Part shown: positions 45,637 through 58,865 of the stretch, one piece after another
Numbering within the stretch: the stretch's first letter is position 1
Layout of the letters: each line of letters begins with the position of its first letter
Origin: Pseudorasbora parva
Lineage: Eukaryota > Chordata > Actinopteri > Cypriniformes > Gobionidae
Direction: 5' to 3'
NCBI RefSeq assembly: GCF_024679245.1
Contig: NC_090172.1
Span: forward strand, 2,397,001 to 2,461,000
Length of the DNA: 64,000 nucleotides
The notes under the pieces: model-generated
Told to the model about the DNA's origin: nothing
Database searches by the model: none
What the model saw: only the letters and a program-made list of their open reading frames with translations
Position numbers and translations under genes: made by a program

Positions 45637-46662
45637 TTATATGCCAAGAATAGTAATAATGAAGATTGATGCACTGCCCTTGTCTTTCTCTGTGTCTTGA
45701 TGTGTCCACAGTCGATTCGATTCAGCTTTCCCCGCTTTAATCGACACGTTTGATACTATAAAGTCCTTGCAGGAATTTGCATTAATTTCCATATAGGAAC
45801 ATCCTGTTAAAAGCACCTCCCCTCCTCCAGCTGGAACATCAACAAAAATGTTTCTCCCAATTCCATTTGCTTTGAAAAATTATTTTTTCGGTATGGAAAT
45901 TAAACGTCCGATCCCTGGTTGTGGGACAATAAGTGATCAGAGAAGACCTCTGCGTTAGATTAAGGTCTTCGTTCAGAGACTGGAGCCGCAGTGAAATTCA
46001 GCTCAAACCCATTTCGAGAATGACAGGATAGTCCGGCGCTCGGCTTCTGTTTCGGTGAGATAACGGCTGCTTTAATTTGTGCAAATACGCTACATCGTAC
46101 GTCTCCCAGCCCAGAGCCCCTTCTCAATACTTTAACATCATTGTGTGGAGAATTGTATGTGTGTGTGAGGGCTTAATAAGTGAACTTCATCTGTAGTTAG
46201 CACTCAGAAGTGTGTGATAACGAACTGGCTGAGGGCGAGAGAGGAAGTGAGGAGCTTTATCACAGACAGGAGCGGTGATATAAACTTCCACACTGTTTGA
46301 TTAATAAACCCCTCGACAGCAGGGATTACTCCAGCTGGTGCCCTGTCTCTCAGACATACTTCCGCTGGCAACTTATCCTTTTATCCTCCTCTTTTTTTCC
46401 CCCCACCTTCTTATTTACCAAGAGTTTGCTTATCATCCAAACAGAACAAGTCGAATCATAGCGGGAGCCATTTCTCAAAGAGTTTACAATGTCCCCTATT
46501 TGACCAGATCATCAAATGAGGATCCAACAGTCTTACAACATCAGCCTGAGCAGAGGAGTGTGTGTCCGTATCGCCTTCTCAAGATGCCAGCTTTAACCTG
46601 ATTGGCTCTCTTTAAGTGTGATGGAAGACAATGCTTCTTAATTAAATATATGCAAGGCAAAA
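45637..46662. promoter_or_regulatory. repeat-poor candidate enhancer DNA
   Basis: About 1 kb without any repeat shared in the window. It holds GAGATAACGG (GATA-like), ATTTGTGCAAATA (octamer/CEBP-like) and CCAGCTGG (E-box). The partners fit a blood-expressed gene like cbfa2t3, but this is inference only. Confidence 0.25.
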
Positions 46663-47049
46663 CACTGCAAAAAATGCATTTCTTAATTAGTATTTTTGTC
46701 TTGTTTCTAATATCTAAGAATTCTTACCTTAAGAAACATTTACTAGACACATTTTTGTCTTGTTTTGGGGGAAAATAACTCAAAATTAAGAGAGTTTTTG
46801 CTTAAAATAAGATAAATAATCTGCCAATGGGGTGAGAAAAATGATATTGTTTTAAGATTATTTTTCTCACCCCATTGGCAGATTATTTATCTTATTTTAA
46901 GCAAAAACTCTTTTAATTTTGAGTTATTTCCCCCCAAAACAAGACAATAACTTTTGCTTGTCTAGTAAATACTTCTTGTTTTAAGAATTGTTAGATGTTT
47001 GGACTAGAAACAAGACAAAAATACTAAGTAAGAAAAGCATTTTTTGCAG
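46663..47049. mobile_element. family A MITE, full palindromic copy
   Basis: CACTGCAAAAAATGC to GCATTTTTTGCAGTG; the arms mirror around about 46858. Confidence 0.8.
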
Positions 47050-47074
47050 TGAAAGGGTGTGAACCTACACTGGT

Positions 47075-48432
47075 CTCACGGTTCGATTACGATTATCATG
47101 CCATCGATTCGGTTCAATTCGATATACATTGATGATCCACTTTATCAATAAATACAAGCAGTCAGATATATGAACTGATCCTTTAATTTGACCTGCTCAA
47201 AGAAAACAAGCTTCTTCAATGTATCAAAGAAACTCAAGTCTAGGCACAAAAATACACAAAAGTAAATACTAAAAGCCACTTCAGGAGGTGGTCTGGGCCG
47301 CCAATGTCTCGTGAATTCAGCAGTTTGGCACGAATCAATACCAGTAGCAAACTTTGTTTTAAAAAGTAGGTGGGACAGTCTCACGAAAATGCGTTTAAAT
47401 AGTAGGCCTACGAGTGTGCAATCTCGTGGAATGTATACGTCAAAATGAGCTTTGGCATGCAAATGGTACGCAGTTTTTCGCGTGCATATGATACGCACTT
47501 TATGGCGGGGTGGGGTAGCACTGCTAATACACAACGTTATATCAGATGTAAAATATGTACAATAACAATTGCAGAAAAATTTGTATTAAGATGTCCAGAA
47601 ATCAATTAAATAGTTCATTTATTGATATAGATCTCGTTTAATCTAAACATAATATAGTGCCAAGATTTTTCACGTGAATAAAGGCAAATAGATTTGCACA
47701 CTTTGCTTGTAATCCCTGGTCAAGTCTGTTAAACGTGTCAGAAGTTCTCATTTCTAATCTGCCCTCGTATTTTTTCTCTCATCAAAACCGAATATCATCA
47801 GTGATTGTACATCAAGAGCAGGGACAGCTTTTGTGCGTTTTGTTTCGTGATTTCATCGGAACAAAAAGAAAGTCTCTGCAACGGCGTTAAGCGTTAGATG
47901 TTAGCACTGATAACAGCAGACACGAGCGCCTGATCGGCTCTTATTTAACAAACGAATTAAAAGATGCTCTTCAAATTAACCAGAGATGTTGTGTTCATAT
48001 TAGTTAGGCTCATCCGTGAAGCAAGATGTTTCAAAAAGTGGTGGGGACATATCCCACCCGTCCCACCCGCAAATTAAGCCTATGATCAATACGCTAAACA
48101 TTTAAATCTTTATTTGAGGATTGAACCCAAACCCAGAAGAGAAGCCAATGCTGAATAAAGTCGTAGTTTTTGTTATTTTTGGACCCAAATGTATTTTGGA
48201 TGCTTCAAGAGACTCTAATTAACCCACTGATGTCTCATATGGACTACTGTGATGATGTTTTTATTCCCTTTCTGGACATGGACAGTATAGTGTGCATACA
48301 CTTGCATACGCTCTCGGACTAAATATAAAATATCTTAAACTGTGTGTGAAGATGAACGGAGGTCTTGCGGGTGTGGAGCGACATTAGGGAGAGGAGTTAA
48401 TGACACATTTCATTTTTGGGTGAACTAACCCT
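47075..48432. mobile_element. composite: transposon end plus interrupted family G
   Basis: 47075-47290 resembles an element end (CGGTTCGATTACGATTATCA). Family G sequence (CCGCCAATGTCTCGTGA) appears at 47300-47335, is interrupted by about 760 bp, and resumes at about 48098 (AATCTTTATTTGAGGATTGA), ending AACTAACCCT before TTAA at 48433-48436. The insert contains GTGGGAC/GTCCCACC inverted motifs. A 129-codon minus-strand frame here has no recognisable domain. Confidence 0.55.
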
Positions 48433-48436
48433 TTAA

Positions 48437-49172
48437 AGCCAATAGTCTGCATTTGTATATAAAGCTGAGCTGCTGTGTTCAGATGAGAACACATGGGTAA
48501 AGGAGAGACGAGTGGAGCGAGTGTATCTGAGAGTGATGTGGTTTTCTCCGAGAGTGAACTCTATGTGGCGTAAATGTGTTTTTTTGTTACTCCAGATGTT
48601 TGGAAGCGGGCCGGCTTTCTCTCTGACATTCTGCTTCTCCCGAGAGAGGCCAACATGTCACAGTAATGTCAAACACATGTGCTCACCACACCGTCGCCTT
48701 CTTTCCCAATGTTTGGATGGATAAACAGGGCTGAAGCTATGGCAATTGCCCCCTAGCCCATCCCTGTGGCTTGGTAGGATGACCGGATGGGACAATTTGC
48801 CATAACATTAGGATTTATTCAGCCTTCAACCCTGAGACACACTTGATCAGCTTATTCATCAGGTATCCCGCCTTCACGTGCTATCGGAAGTTTCCCACTT
48901 CAGAAGTCGTGATTATGAGCTTGTTGTGTTCAGGCGCTTTGTTGTCGGAAATAATGGAGGACGCCAGGTTCATACTTTTGTGCGTCTTGAGAAAACGTTA
49001 CTTTAACACTATAACCATTTCAGTCATTTCCCGGTCCCAGAAAATCATAGAATCACTGGCAAACATAGCAGCACAACACGAAAGCATATCGTTTATAATC
49101 ACATTCACAATAAAGGCATAATGTACAAGATAAAGCTGCTTAAAGACTACAATGTAATAGTTGTCAGCCAAG
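48437..49172. other. non-repetitive intron DNA
   Basis: No repeat shared in the window. Short frames (60-90 codons) show no domain. Confidence 0.4.

Positions 49173-49220
<48 letters not shown>
49173..49220. repeat. (AT)n microsatellite
   Basis: AT tract of about 48 bp, ending in ACACACA next to a MITE terminus. Confidence 0.95.
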
Positions 49221-49225
<5 letters not shown>

Positions 49226-49228
<3 letters not shown>

Positions 49229-50184
49229 TGTAAACCCGAACGTTCAAATTAATTAAATAGATTAAGTAATGTATAAAGTTCTACTAACTTAATTATTCAA
49301 GTAGATGTAACATGGTCTACCTTTTGAGTAATTTTAACTAATATTTCTTGATTAAATGGAACTTTTTTGTGAATAAGTAAGTATAACTTAAAAACATAAA
49401 TTAAATATAACTTAATAGAATTAAGTAATTACATGCTAAGAATGAAATACACAAACTTAAGATTTCATGTTGTATGAACTCAAAATTCACTGATTGGAGG
49501 ACATTTACAAAAGGCGGTCCTTTTCGCCTCGTCTGTTGCTGATTCAAATCAAGATGGAGACTTTTTCATTGTGAGCAATCTTAAATTCGCTTAAATGTGT
49601 AAGTTGCTAAACCTAACAATAATACGTGAACTAACTTATAACTAACCGGATTGACTTTATTTCTGTTTTAATGAAAATAATAGTTTCGTTGGAAGTCACC
49701 ATGATGGAGATCAGTGTTTGCTTTAGTTGGGCTCTTGACCCTTGACTGTGTAATATTAGGAGTTCTCTGGTTGTTTGTGAGACACATTTGCCGCAATGCA
49801 TTCTGGGACCCATGGGGAAGTTTTGATTTGTAGTACCCAGCATGGTGAAACAATGACAGCATAAACCAACACAAATTGAGTTTTGTTAACATAAATTGGT
49901 GTGTCCTACATTTTTAAAGTTCTGTGAAAACTCAAAACTTTGTTTTAATAACTGAAAATAATTCCGTTACCTTAACAGAAAATGGTAAGTCATATTAACT
50001 GCAAATATTTGAGTTGAGCTAAATGAGCACTTTAACTTTTGTTATCAAAAGGTACAAGTAGCAGGTATTCCAACCTTTTAAGTTCTGGAAAATTGTGACT
50101 TTTAAGTTAATCAACTTAAAAAATTTGAGGCAATCGATTACCTCAATTTTTTTTAGTTCTGGTAACTTATTCGGGTTTACAGTG
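49226..50184. mobile_element. large TA-type MITE, CACTGTAAACCCGAA ends
   Basis: CACTGTAAACCCGAACGTTC at the left and AACTTATTCGGGTTTACAGTG-type sequence at the right, between AT-rich flanks. AT-rich, AACTTAA-motif interior, no coding capacity. Confidence 0.75.
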
Positions 50185-50956
<772 letters not shown>

Positions 50957-51136
50957 AGCTAAATAAACTAAACAGGTTCACACACCTCTGTCCTAAAGCT
51001 TGAGGACGTCCCCATGTGAACACACAATGGTCTGGATGGGTGTGTGATCTGAGAACTTTACATATCAGATATAAAAATGTAAGTTGCTGCAATCAGACGC
51101 AAATCATTAATGAGTGGCGTCTCAGAGCGTCAGGTG

Positions 51137-51138
<2 letters not shown>

Positions 51139-51204
<66 letters not shown>

Positions 51205-51351
51205 TGGTCTATGTGGTTTACAGGGACTCAATGGTTTTTATTCTGTACAAACCGTATTTTCTATCCCCTTACACTGCCACTGACCCTAAACCTACCCATC
51301 ACACACACACACACACTGCCCCTAAACCTACCCATCACACACACACACACA

Positions 51352-51431
<80 letters not shown>

Positions 51432-51569
51432 CAGCCCCTAAACTTCTGCATTTTTACTTAAAAAAACATCATTTAGTATGTTTTTAAGGCCATTTGAATT
51501 ATGAGGACATTTGATATGTCTACCCATGTAGTTATACAAATTTGTGTCCTCATAAACCACATAAACAAG

Positions 51570-51613
<44 letters not shown>
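51139..51613. repeat. family J repeat with three CA tracts
   Basis: (CA)n at about 51139-51200, 51300-51430 (broken by two copies of TGCCCCTAAACCTACCCATC) and 51571-51613. The tandem copies of the unique motif show slippage capturing flanking DNA. Confidence 0.75.
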
Positions 51614-51617
<4 letters not shown>

Positions 51618-51754
51618 GAAAAGGTACTAATACGCACTCCTAAAGTACTAATATGTACCATTTAGGGGTGAGTAGGTACAAAGATGTACCTTTTCACTTT
51701 TGTACCTTAGGGTACCGCCCCAGTGACAGCACTGTACCTTTTTTTCTGAGAGTG

Positions 51755-51860
51755 CAGTACTGACCAATCAGGTGCTTACTGATCACAGTACTGACCAATC
51801 AGGTGCTTACTGATCACAGTACTGACCAATCAGGTGCTTACTGATCACAGTACTGACCCC
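51755..51860 (+). repeat. 31-bp minisatellite, 3.4 units
   Basis: Unit CAGTACTGACCAATCAGGTG followed by CTTACTGATCA starts at 51755, 51786, 51817 and 51848 (partial). Each full unit has a CCAAT motif. Confidence 0.95.
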
Positions 51861-52240
51861 TAATTCCCCCCCCGGCCGTCTGTCTGAACTCATCTCCCGC
51901 TCACCGCCATCTGCTCCTCTCGTTAATTACGAGACGGCAAACTTCACCTGCACCCGCACTCGAATTACAATAATTACCTCCAGTGCACACCATGTCCTGC
52001 TCCCATTGCCACAAGGACACGCGCCCCAAACCCCAAAGCGCCCGTCATATACTGGATAAACCCAAGATATCTGCCCCAGATCAGCGCCGAGCGGTGCACT
52101 GACAGCTTGCATTGCACCTTTTTCACAGCGAGTGCAAATCATGAAGTGGAATTTCACAATGCCTACAGCGTGACTAAAAGGTTTTTTAAACTGTGATTAA
52201 TGTGCATAAACGTATATGCATTTTGGTGAATAATTGTTTG
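51861..52240. other. non-repetitive intron DNA
   Basis: No gene. A 76-codon minus-strand frame has no recognised domain. Confidence 0.4.
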
Positions 52241-52505
52241 TTTGTTTGTTTAGTCTCACTATTAACTCCGACTTTCGCCTCAATAAACTCCTAATTTACT
52301 GCTTATTAATAGTTAGTAAGGTAGTTTTTGTAGCATTTAAGTTTAGGTATTGGGTCGGATTAAGGGATGTAGAATAAGCTCATGCAGAATAAGGCATTAA
52401 TATGAGCTTTATAAGTGCTAATAAACAGACAATATCCTAGTAATATGCATGATCATAAGCAACTAGTTAATAGTTAATAACTGGACCCTAAAATAAAGTG
52501 TTTAA
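52241..52505 (+). mobile_element. family F MITE, single-unit form
   Basis: From TAGTCTCACTATTAACTCCG to CCCTAAAATAAAGTG with only one 66-bp segment (GCATTAATATGAGCTTTATA to AATATGCATGATCATAAGC). This is the likely ancestral layout of the arrays. Confidence 0.85.
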
Positions 52506-52570
52506 TTTGTTTTTAATATTTTCAGCATTTAGCTTTTGTCAACCATAAACATAACCATTATGTTACGACG

Positions 52571-52685
52571 CACTCTAAAAAAATAGTGGGTTGTTTTAAC
52601 CCATGGCTGGGTCAAATATGGATTATTTGTTTTCAAAACCAATGGTTGGGTTTGTCCATATTTGACCCAGCCATGGGTTGAAAGT
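52571..52685. mobile_element. family C MITE, truncated
   Basis: CACTCTAAAAAAATAGTGGG to ACCCAGCCATGGGTTG; the right terminus is missing. Confidence 0.75.
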
Positions 52686-52702
52686 GCCGTTTCTTATGAA
52701 CT

Positions 52703-53825
52703 AGGATGGCTAAGTTAGTTCGGGGTAATCAGTCTCCGGTGTCAAATATGAAGACTAACTAACATAAATAAGTTATGAACAAATTCTCCATATCCACACA
52801 CCACTAATGTCTCCTCATCTGTCGATCTCCTCTATATAAACGACAGTAAAGCTTTAGTTTACGCTCTAATTCTCACTATTACCTAGTTGCTTATAATCAT
52901 TCATATTACTGGGATATTGGCTGTTTATTAGTACTCATAAAGCACATATTAATGCATTATTATCATGCATATTACTGGGATATTGGCTGTTTATTAGTAC
53001 TCATAAAGCACATATTAATGCATTATTATCATGCATATTACTGGGATATTGGCTGTTTATTAGTACTCATAAAGCACATATTAATGCATTATTATCATGC
53101 ATATTACTGGGATATTAGCTGTTTATTAGTACTCATAAAGCACATATTAATGCATTATTATCATGCATATTACTGGGATATTGGCTGTTTATTAGTACTC
53201 ATAAAGCACATATTAATGCATTATTATCATGCATATTACTGGGATATTGGCTGTTTATTAGTACTCATAAAGCACATATTAATGCATTATTATCATGCAT
53301 ATTACTGGGATATTGGCTGTTTATTAGTACTCATAAAGCACATATTAATGCATTATTATCATGCATATTACTGGGATATTGGCTGTTTATTAGTACTCAT
53401 AAAGCACATATTAATGCATTATTATCATGCATATTACTAAGATATTGGCTGTTTATTAGTACTCATAAAGCACATATTAATGCATTATTATCATGCATAT
53501 TACTGGGATATTGGCTGTTTATTAGTACTCATAAAGCACATATTAATGCATTATTATCATGCATATTACTGGGATATTAGCTGTTTATTAGTACTCATAA
53601 AGCACATATTAATGCATTATTATCATGCATATTACTAAGATATTGGCTATTTAATAATACTTATAAAGCATATATTAATGTATTATTCTGAATGACCATA
53701 TTCTACATCCCTTAATCCTAATCTTAACAACAACTTTACTAGCTATCAATAAGCTGTTTTTAGGTGTTTATTAATGCACAAAGTCATAGTAAATAGTTGA
53801 TTAATAGTCAAAAGTGAGACCAAAT
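52703..53825 (-). mobile_element. family F-derived 66-bp array, 12 units
   Basis: Flank 52703-52890 matches 44685-44885. ATTAATG unit markers run from 52948 to 53674, all 66 bp apart; the last unit is diverged and resembles the single-unit form. Beyond it the MITE's other arm (CATTCTACATCCCTTAATCC-like) persists to about 53820. Opposite orientation to the 8.4 kb array. Confidence 0.9.
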
Positions 53826-53829
53826 CTAC

Positions 53830-54745
53830 TAGAGATGCCATGAAGGCAAACTGAATAATCGCTCCAGAATGGATGTGTTCTCTCCGAACAAAATACCTGC
53901 AAGAGCTATAAGGGCTGTTGGTGGTAATGTTTAAGGATAGTCTGTGGCCACAGTGCGGTTTCACCTTTAGACATTGAGCTGTTGGGAGAACTATTACCGA
54001 CCGTTCATTCATAATTCAGCTGCTCTTTACTGGGGTCAATTGAAGAGTAAAGTGGTGGTTTGCAGTAGCATTCACAGCTGCTGACTGAGCTGGACTTAAG
54101 GACTGAATAACAAGTGATGTTGCAACAGAGCATATTGTGGTTTCATCCATCAGTGTGCTGGCAATGAACAATTCATCATAATGCACCAGATCACATCTTC
54201 ATTTTTCTGCTCGTAATCATTTTTAGATTAACAGGTGCAGAGTTTGCCAGGTCGATGACAGCTATAAATTGCTATTAAAGACACCTGATGTGCTTAAATA
54301 TGCCGTAGTTTTGTTATCAGATAGATTTATAGTAAACAATCAACGCTTCAGGATATGTGAAACGCACAGATCCGATCAACCTGAATCGATTGGAATCACT
54401 TTTCCATTTTCGCTGTAGCCTATTTTCTGCAGGTTCTTTTCATACACTGGATTCAAACAAATAATTGCAGAAAGAAATTTAATTTAGGTTTCATTTTAAT
54501 TTCAAATGTATTGGTGATTAATAACAGGCACCTAATTTAATTTGAAATAAGTCGTTGTTTGTATTTTGTATTTAAAACCATATGTAGGGTAGTATATAAA
54601 TAGCTTTACACTGTACCAGAACACGCACGTTGTTGGACATATAATTTCTACATAGACATTTCCAGCTTTACACGCATATTAAATGAGCCCATATTGACAT
54701 GTATTCAAGAAATAGCCGCTAATAAACGATAAATAAAGCAGAGAC
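53830..54745. promoter_or_regulatory. repeat-free candidate conserved non-coding DNA
   Basis: Over 900 bp with no dispersed repeat, which is rare here. Motifs include TGCGGTTT (RUNX-like) at about 53955, CACAGCTGCTG (E-box) near 54072 and homeobox-style TTAATTT runs at 54478-54545. It lies just 3' (in gene direction) of a possible first exon. Function is inferred from position only. Confidence 0.3.
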
Positions 54746-54756
54746 ATCACTTACTT

Positions 54757-55560
54757 CTGAAGGTCGAAGTCAAACTGAGGTATTTGCAGCAAAAATAATC
54801 CACGCGAAAAATCAAAAACAGAAGGAAACTTGAGCTTATTACGCCTCGATCTTCATTGAAAAAGGTAAAAAACTTTCCAAAAATGAATAAGAATCAAATA
54901 TAGCTATGCCGTTTTATCAACGAGTGTCTGAGTTCCGAACTCCTTTGGATGTTGAATTGTCCTTATAGTAATAAATAATGAGGTAATTCGATTCCAAGAG
55001 AACGAAAATATATCGTACAAAGCTTGAACACAGCGGAGCTTTAGTATTAAAGTAGTGAGACTTTGGTATCACGTTGCTTTCAAATGTCAAATTCTTGAAA
55101 ACGTGTTAACTAATTTCTCAGTAGAAAAGAAATGCATCGCGAAGAAAAAAAAGAAAAAAGTTCGCTTCGATTTCCCAAATCACAATAAATAAATAAATCG
55201 CAAAGTCCTCAGATCTCGCGTTCTTGATGTGTTTTTTTTTTTTGTATCGTATTCCACACTGTAGATGTCCGCGATCAATCCAATAAGATAGAATATGTAT
55301 TTAATAATGCCACTGATGCTCCATTTTCCACGTAGAAGTGTGTATTTTGTCTTGTAAATCCCGAAAGTCCCCGTCTATAGAAACGATTCAGATAGGGAGT
55401 GTGTCGGAGATCTTCCCGTTAATACTCCAACTGTTCGTCACGAACTCCCGCCACACTGAATTCGAAAAAAAGGTCCGTTAAAAACATCGTTCGTGTAACG
55501 GCTAACTGATGCTACACATTCCGCGTTGTTTCGCTCTGCACCATCTCGCGTTTTTGGTTT
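54757..55560 (-). promoter_or_regulatory. possible untranslated first exon and promoter of cbfa2t3
   Basis: On the minus strand CCTTCAGAA|GTAAGT at 54757 is a consensus donor. Upstream DNA to about 55560 is repeat-free. No ATG opens a frame into the next exon, so any exon here would be 5' untranslated, with translation starting in the 14054-14200 exon. No clear TATA box or CpG island was seen. The intron would be about 40 kb. Confidence 0.3.
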
Positions 55561-55668
55561 ATTTTGGTTGTTGTCAGTGGTTGGAAGCTGGTGTGTTGTT
55601 GTCTAATGACCCTTCTGTCTGCGTTTAAAACACCATCTGGAGAGGAGAAGCGTTTTCCTGCGCTCCTA

Positions 55669-55670
<2 letters not shown>

Positions 55671-55750
<80 letters not shown>
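55671..55750. repeat. (CT)n microsatellite
   Basis: CT tract of about 80 bp. Confidence 0.95.
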
Positions 55751-55753
<3 letters not shown>

Positions 55754-56340
55754 AGCTCCTGACAGCCTGCCTCCCTTGTGCTGCATAACCCCCTCTGATA
55801 TCGACGATTCCTAATATAATTCATATCACATTTTTAATAGACTTGCTATTAACATAATTAGGATGTGCCCACAATTTTCTGCAATTCTTAAGGGATCATA
55901 AGCACTGTCCCTGTCTCTGATAAAAATGTCAGATTGATTCTCAAGAGAGCATTATTGATGGTCCTTCCACAACGCAGAGCGGTTTTGGGAGCCATTTTGT
56001 TTTTTTCCGCTAGGGGCCGCTGTTTCGCCATATCAGTTCGCGCCAACTCTAGCATTCATCAGGCAATTGACAGCCAGGCAGCTGGTGCCCGAAGCCCGAT
56101 CGAGGGCATTCAAATCAGATGGGAGATATGATGTTTTTGTAACATAGTTACAAACCTAGCATTTCATTTTTCAGGAGCATCAAACATTTTAAGTGATAAG
56201 TCTTACTTTTAGTAAGCCTATAGCTACATAAAAACATGCAAGTGTCCATATTGTTTTATTTGTGAGGTCAAACAACATATAGTGTAACACAAAATTCAAA
56301 TATTAAAGCAAATAAGTCACATCCATTTATTTGCAAACAC
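55751..56340. other. non-repetitive intron or upstream DNA
   Basis: No gene or shared repeat; an open frame at 55934-56131 has no domain. Confidence 0.4.
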
Positions 56341-56346
56341 TTTTAA

Positions 56347-56620
56347 AAGGGTTAGTTCACCTAACAATTAAAATTGTGTCATTAATTCCTCACCCGTCAG
56401 ACCTCCGTTCATCTTCACACACAGATGAAGATATTAGTGTTGAAATCCGATGGCTCAGAAAGGCCTTCATTGACACCAATGTCATTTCCTCTCTCAAGAC
56501 CCATAAAGGCACTAAAGACGTCGTTACAAAGCCCATCTCACTACAGCGGCTCTACAATCATTTATGAAGAGGCCAGAATAGGTTTTGCGTGCTAAAAAAT
56601 CTAAATAACGACTTAAAAAA
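56347..56620. mobile_element. family G2 half element
   Basis: AGGGTTAGTTCACCTAAC through CAGACCTCCGTTCATCTTCA and CGACGTCGTTACAAAGCC-type sequence, matching the left arm at 6712-6970. Confidence 0.8.
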
Positions 56621-56985
56621 AAAAGTATGATGTTTTGTTTGAATCAGACAAAAAACTACACCTGTTTGAAGTCGATTGAGTCCACAAAGTTAATTTAGAG
56701 AAAAATCGAGGTTTTGAAACAAAATCACCGGCAACGACACCTTAAAATCATCTGGAAATAACACCATATTTCAAGTGAAGTCAACACCAAATATCTTTAG
56801 GAAAACATATATATTCAGCTTTTTTTCCATGATAGCTCAATTATTTGATTAACATTAATGAAACAGACAGTCTATATACTGTATTAAGACCTTCTGTAAT
56901 GCACGGATCTAATATAATGTTACACATCAGATGTTTTCCCCCAACAGTCAACCAAACTTTAGACCTTATTTAGAAAAGCTGTAAA

Positions 56986-57020
<35 letters not shown>

Positions 57021-58370
57021 CGGGATTGCGTGCTGTCTGAAGCATCTGTGCGCACGCGTCGGATCTGTTTGGCTGCGTCCGAAATTGCATACTATGTAGG
57101 TACTACATTTGAATTTGAACGAACTTCGCGACCATTAAAAAAGTACGTTCTAGTATGAATGAGTGAATATTCGATTTCAGACGAAGCTTTAGACACACCT
57201 TCTCTGCTGGCCTAATCACTAGAATCACTTACATTTTAATATATTTTTTCCATGATGGTGAGTTAAATTATTCCCAATGTTCTTAATTTCATAGCTTTCC
57301 TCTTGATTAGTGTTTGTTTATGTTAGAGCTTTTATCCAATCATATTTCAGGCATCATGTGTTGCCAGGGTCAAAGAAATCTGCCTTGAGGCCTTCAGAAG
57401 CAATACCGTGGACGCCTCTAGATTATAACGAATGACAATGAAACTGTGCGCTTTAACCAATCAGATAATCACACAGCCAATCAGATTTCGAGTTAGCGAC
57501 ACCGGGGCCATCTAGCAGGCGTACCATAACGTCGGCATTTTCACGTCCTTTGATTGGACGGTCAGAGCGTACTATAACTGAGAGCCTAGTCTGAATAACT
57601 AGCAAATCGCACAAGATAAACCTTCTGTAGATTTTTTCAAACCACAATGACTGACAGAGGAGAAGATATTGATTTAGTCGCAGACATACTTACAAAACCA
57701 TTTTTTGTTAAATTCCCGCATGCCTCTCCAGCTAAACACAGTCACTGACTCTCATATTGAATGACATGAGGATGTTTTGTGTACAACTATTCAGTAGCCT
57801 ATTTTAGTGAGTAGGCTATAATGCATTTTATTTACATTTTTGTATAGCCTACAGTCAACCCTGGCTCATCCGGCCCCTCTTGATGAATGTGATTGATTTT
57901 TTTTCTTGAAAATTTATGATTTATTATTATTATTTTTGTAATTAATATATTATTTTCAACATTGTTATACTGTAAAATCGCAAGATTTGTGGGTTTAATA
58001 CATTTTTTAAATGAAAAACACTTTGTATTATCTTTGAAAGTCATCTGAAATTTAACATTTGATACTTTTGATTGTTGAAAACAGGGTTTTTCAAGGACCA
58101 TTTATGCGGTTGCGTTTTCTTTCCTGTAGTATTTGCACACCAAAAATGTGCCTTCGTTTCAAATCGTAATTTCCGAGTTTCCGTTGTCGGATAACTCAAA
58201 AGCTATTGTGGCTGCAGTGAAAAGAGACTCGTTGAATTGTGTTAATTGGGTTTCCTGCTATAATAATGAAATTCATTCACGCCTCATGAGAGATGCAACG
58301 CCCTGTTATACTAATACCACTAAAGGTGTGAAATGCACGGCTCGCCACTGGTTAGTTGGCACGAGTACAC
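56621..58370. other. AT-rich DNA with small remnants
   Basis: (GT)n at about 56990-57018, and a family N-like end at about 57068-57190 (CTGCGTCCGAAATTGCATAC). The 84-codon frame at 58133-58387 has no recognised domain. No gene. Confidence 0.4.
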
Positions 58371-58371
58371 T

Positions 58372-58865
58372 TCAAAAAAATCTTTAAAAAATAAGTTACC
58401 TGGTTGCCTTAAAATATTGAGTTCATTGAATTTTTTTTTTTAGTAAATACAAGGAATATTTTTGACAATAGAAAACCTTTATTCAAATATTATTAGAAGA
58501 TTTGGTAAGCATATTGGGTAATTTTAAATTGTAATTGTAATTGTAAAAAGTTACCTGGTTTCCTTAAAATTTTGAGTTCATTGAAATTAAAAATTTGAGA
58601 TAATACAATGAACGTTTTTTGAGATTCGACAACCTTTATTTAAATATTATTAAAAAATTTTTTAAGCATATTGGGTAATTGTGTGTGTTTTATTTGTGAT
58701 GACGCAGCCAAATTGTGCTATTTTCATGATTTATCAAATTTTTTATTGTGGTTCAGATACAATAATATTTTGAGTTTCAAGTCATTAAACCAATTTCCTT
58801 CATTGTATTAACTAAAATTTTTAATTTCAATAAACTCAAAATTTTACTTTTTTAAGTTACGTTTT
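58372..58865. mobile_element. two family B MITE copies, truncated head to tail
   Basis: A partial B at 58372-58530 is followed by a longer B at about 58545-58865 (AGTTACCTGGTTTCCTTAAA, TGATGACGCAGCCAAATTGT). Ends are eroded. Confidence 0.7.

Noticed and set aside
47145..47534. 129-codon minus-strand frame
   Set aside because: It crosses a transposon end and an interrupted family G copy; no known domain.
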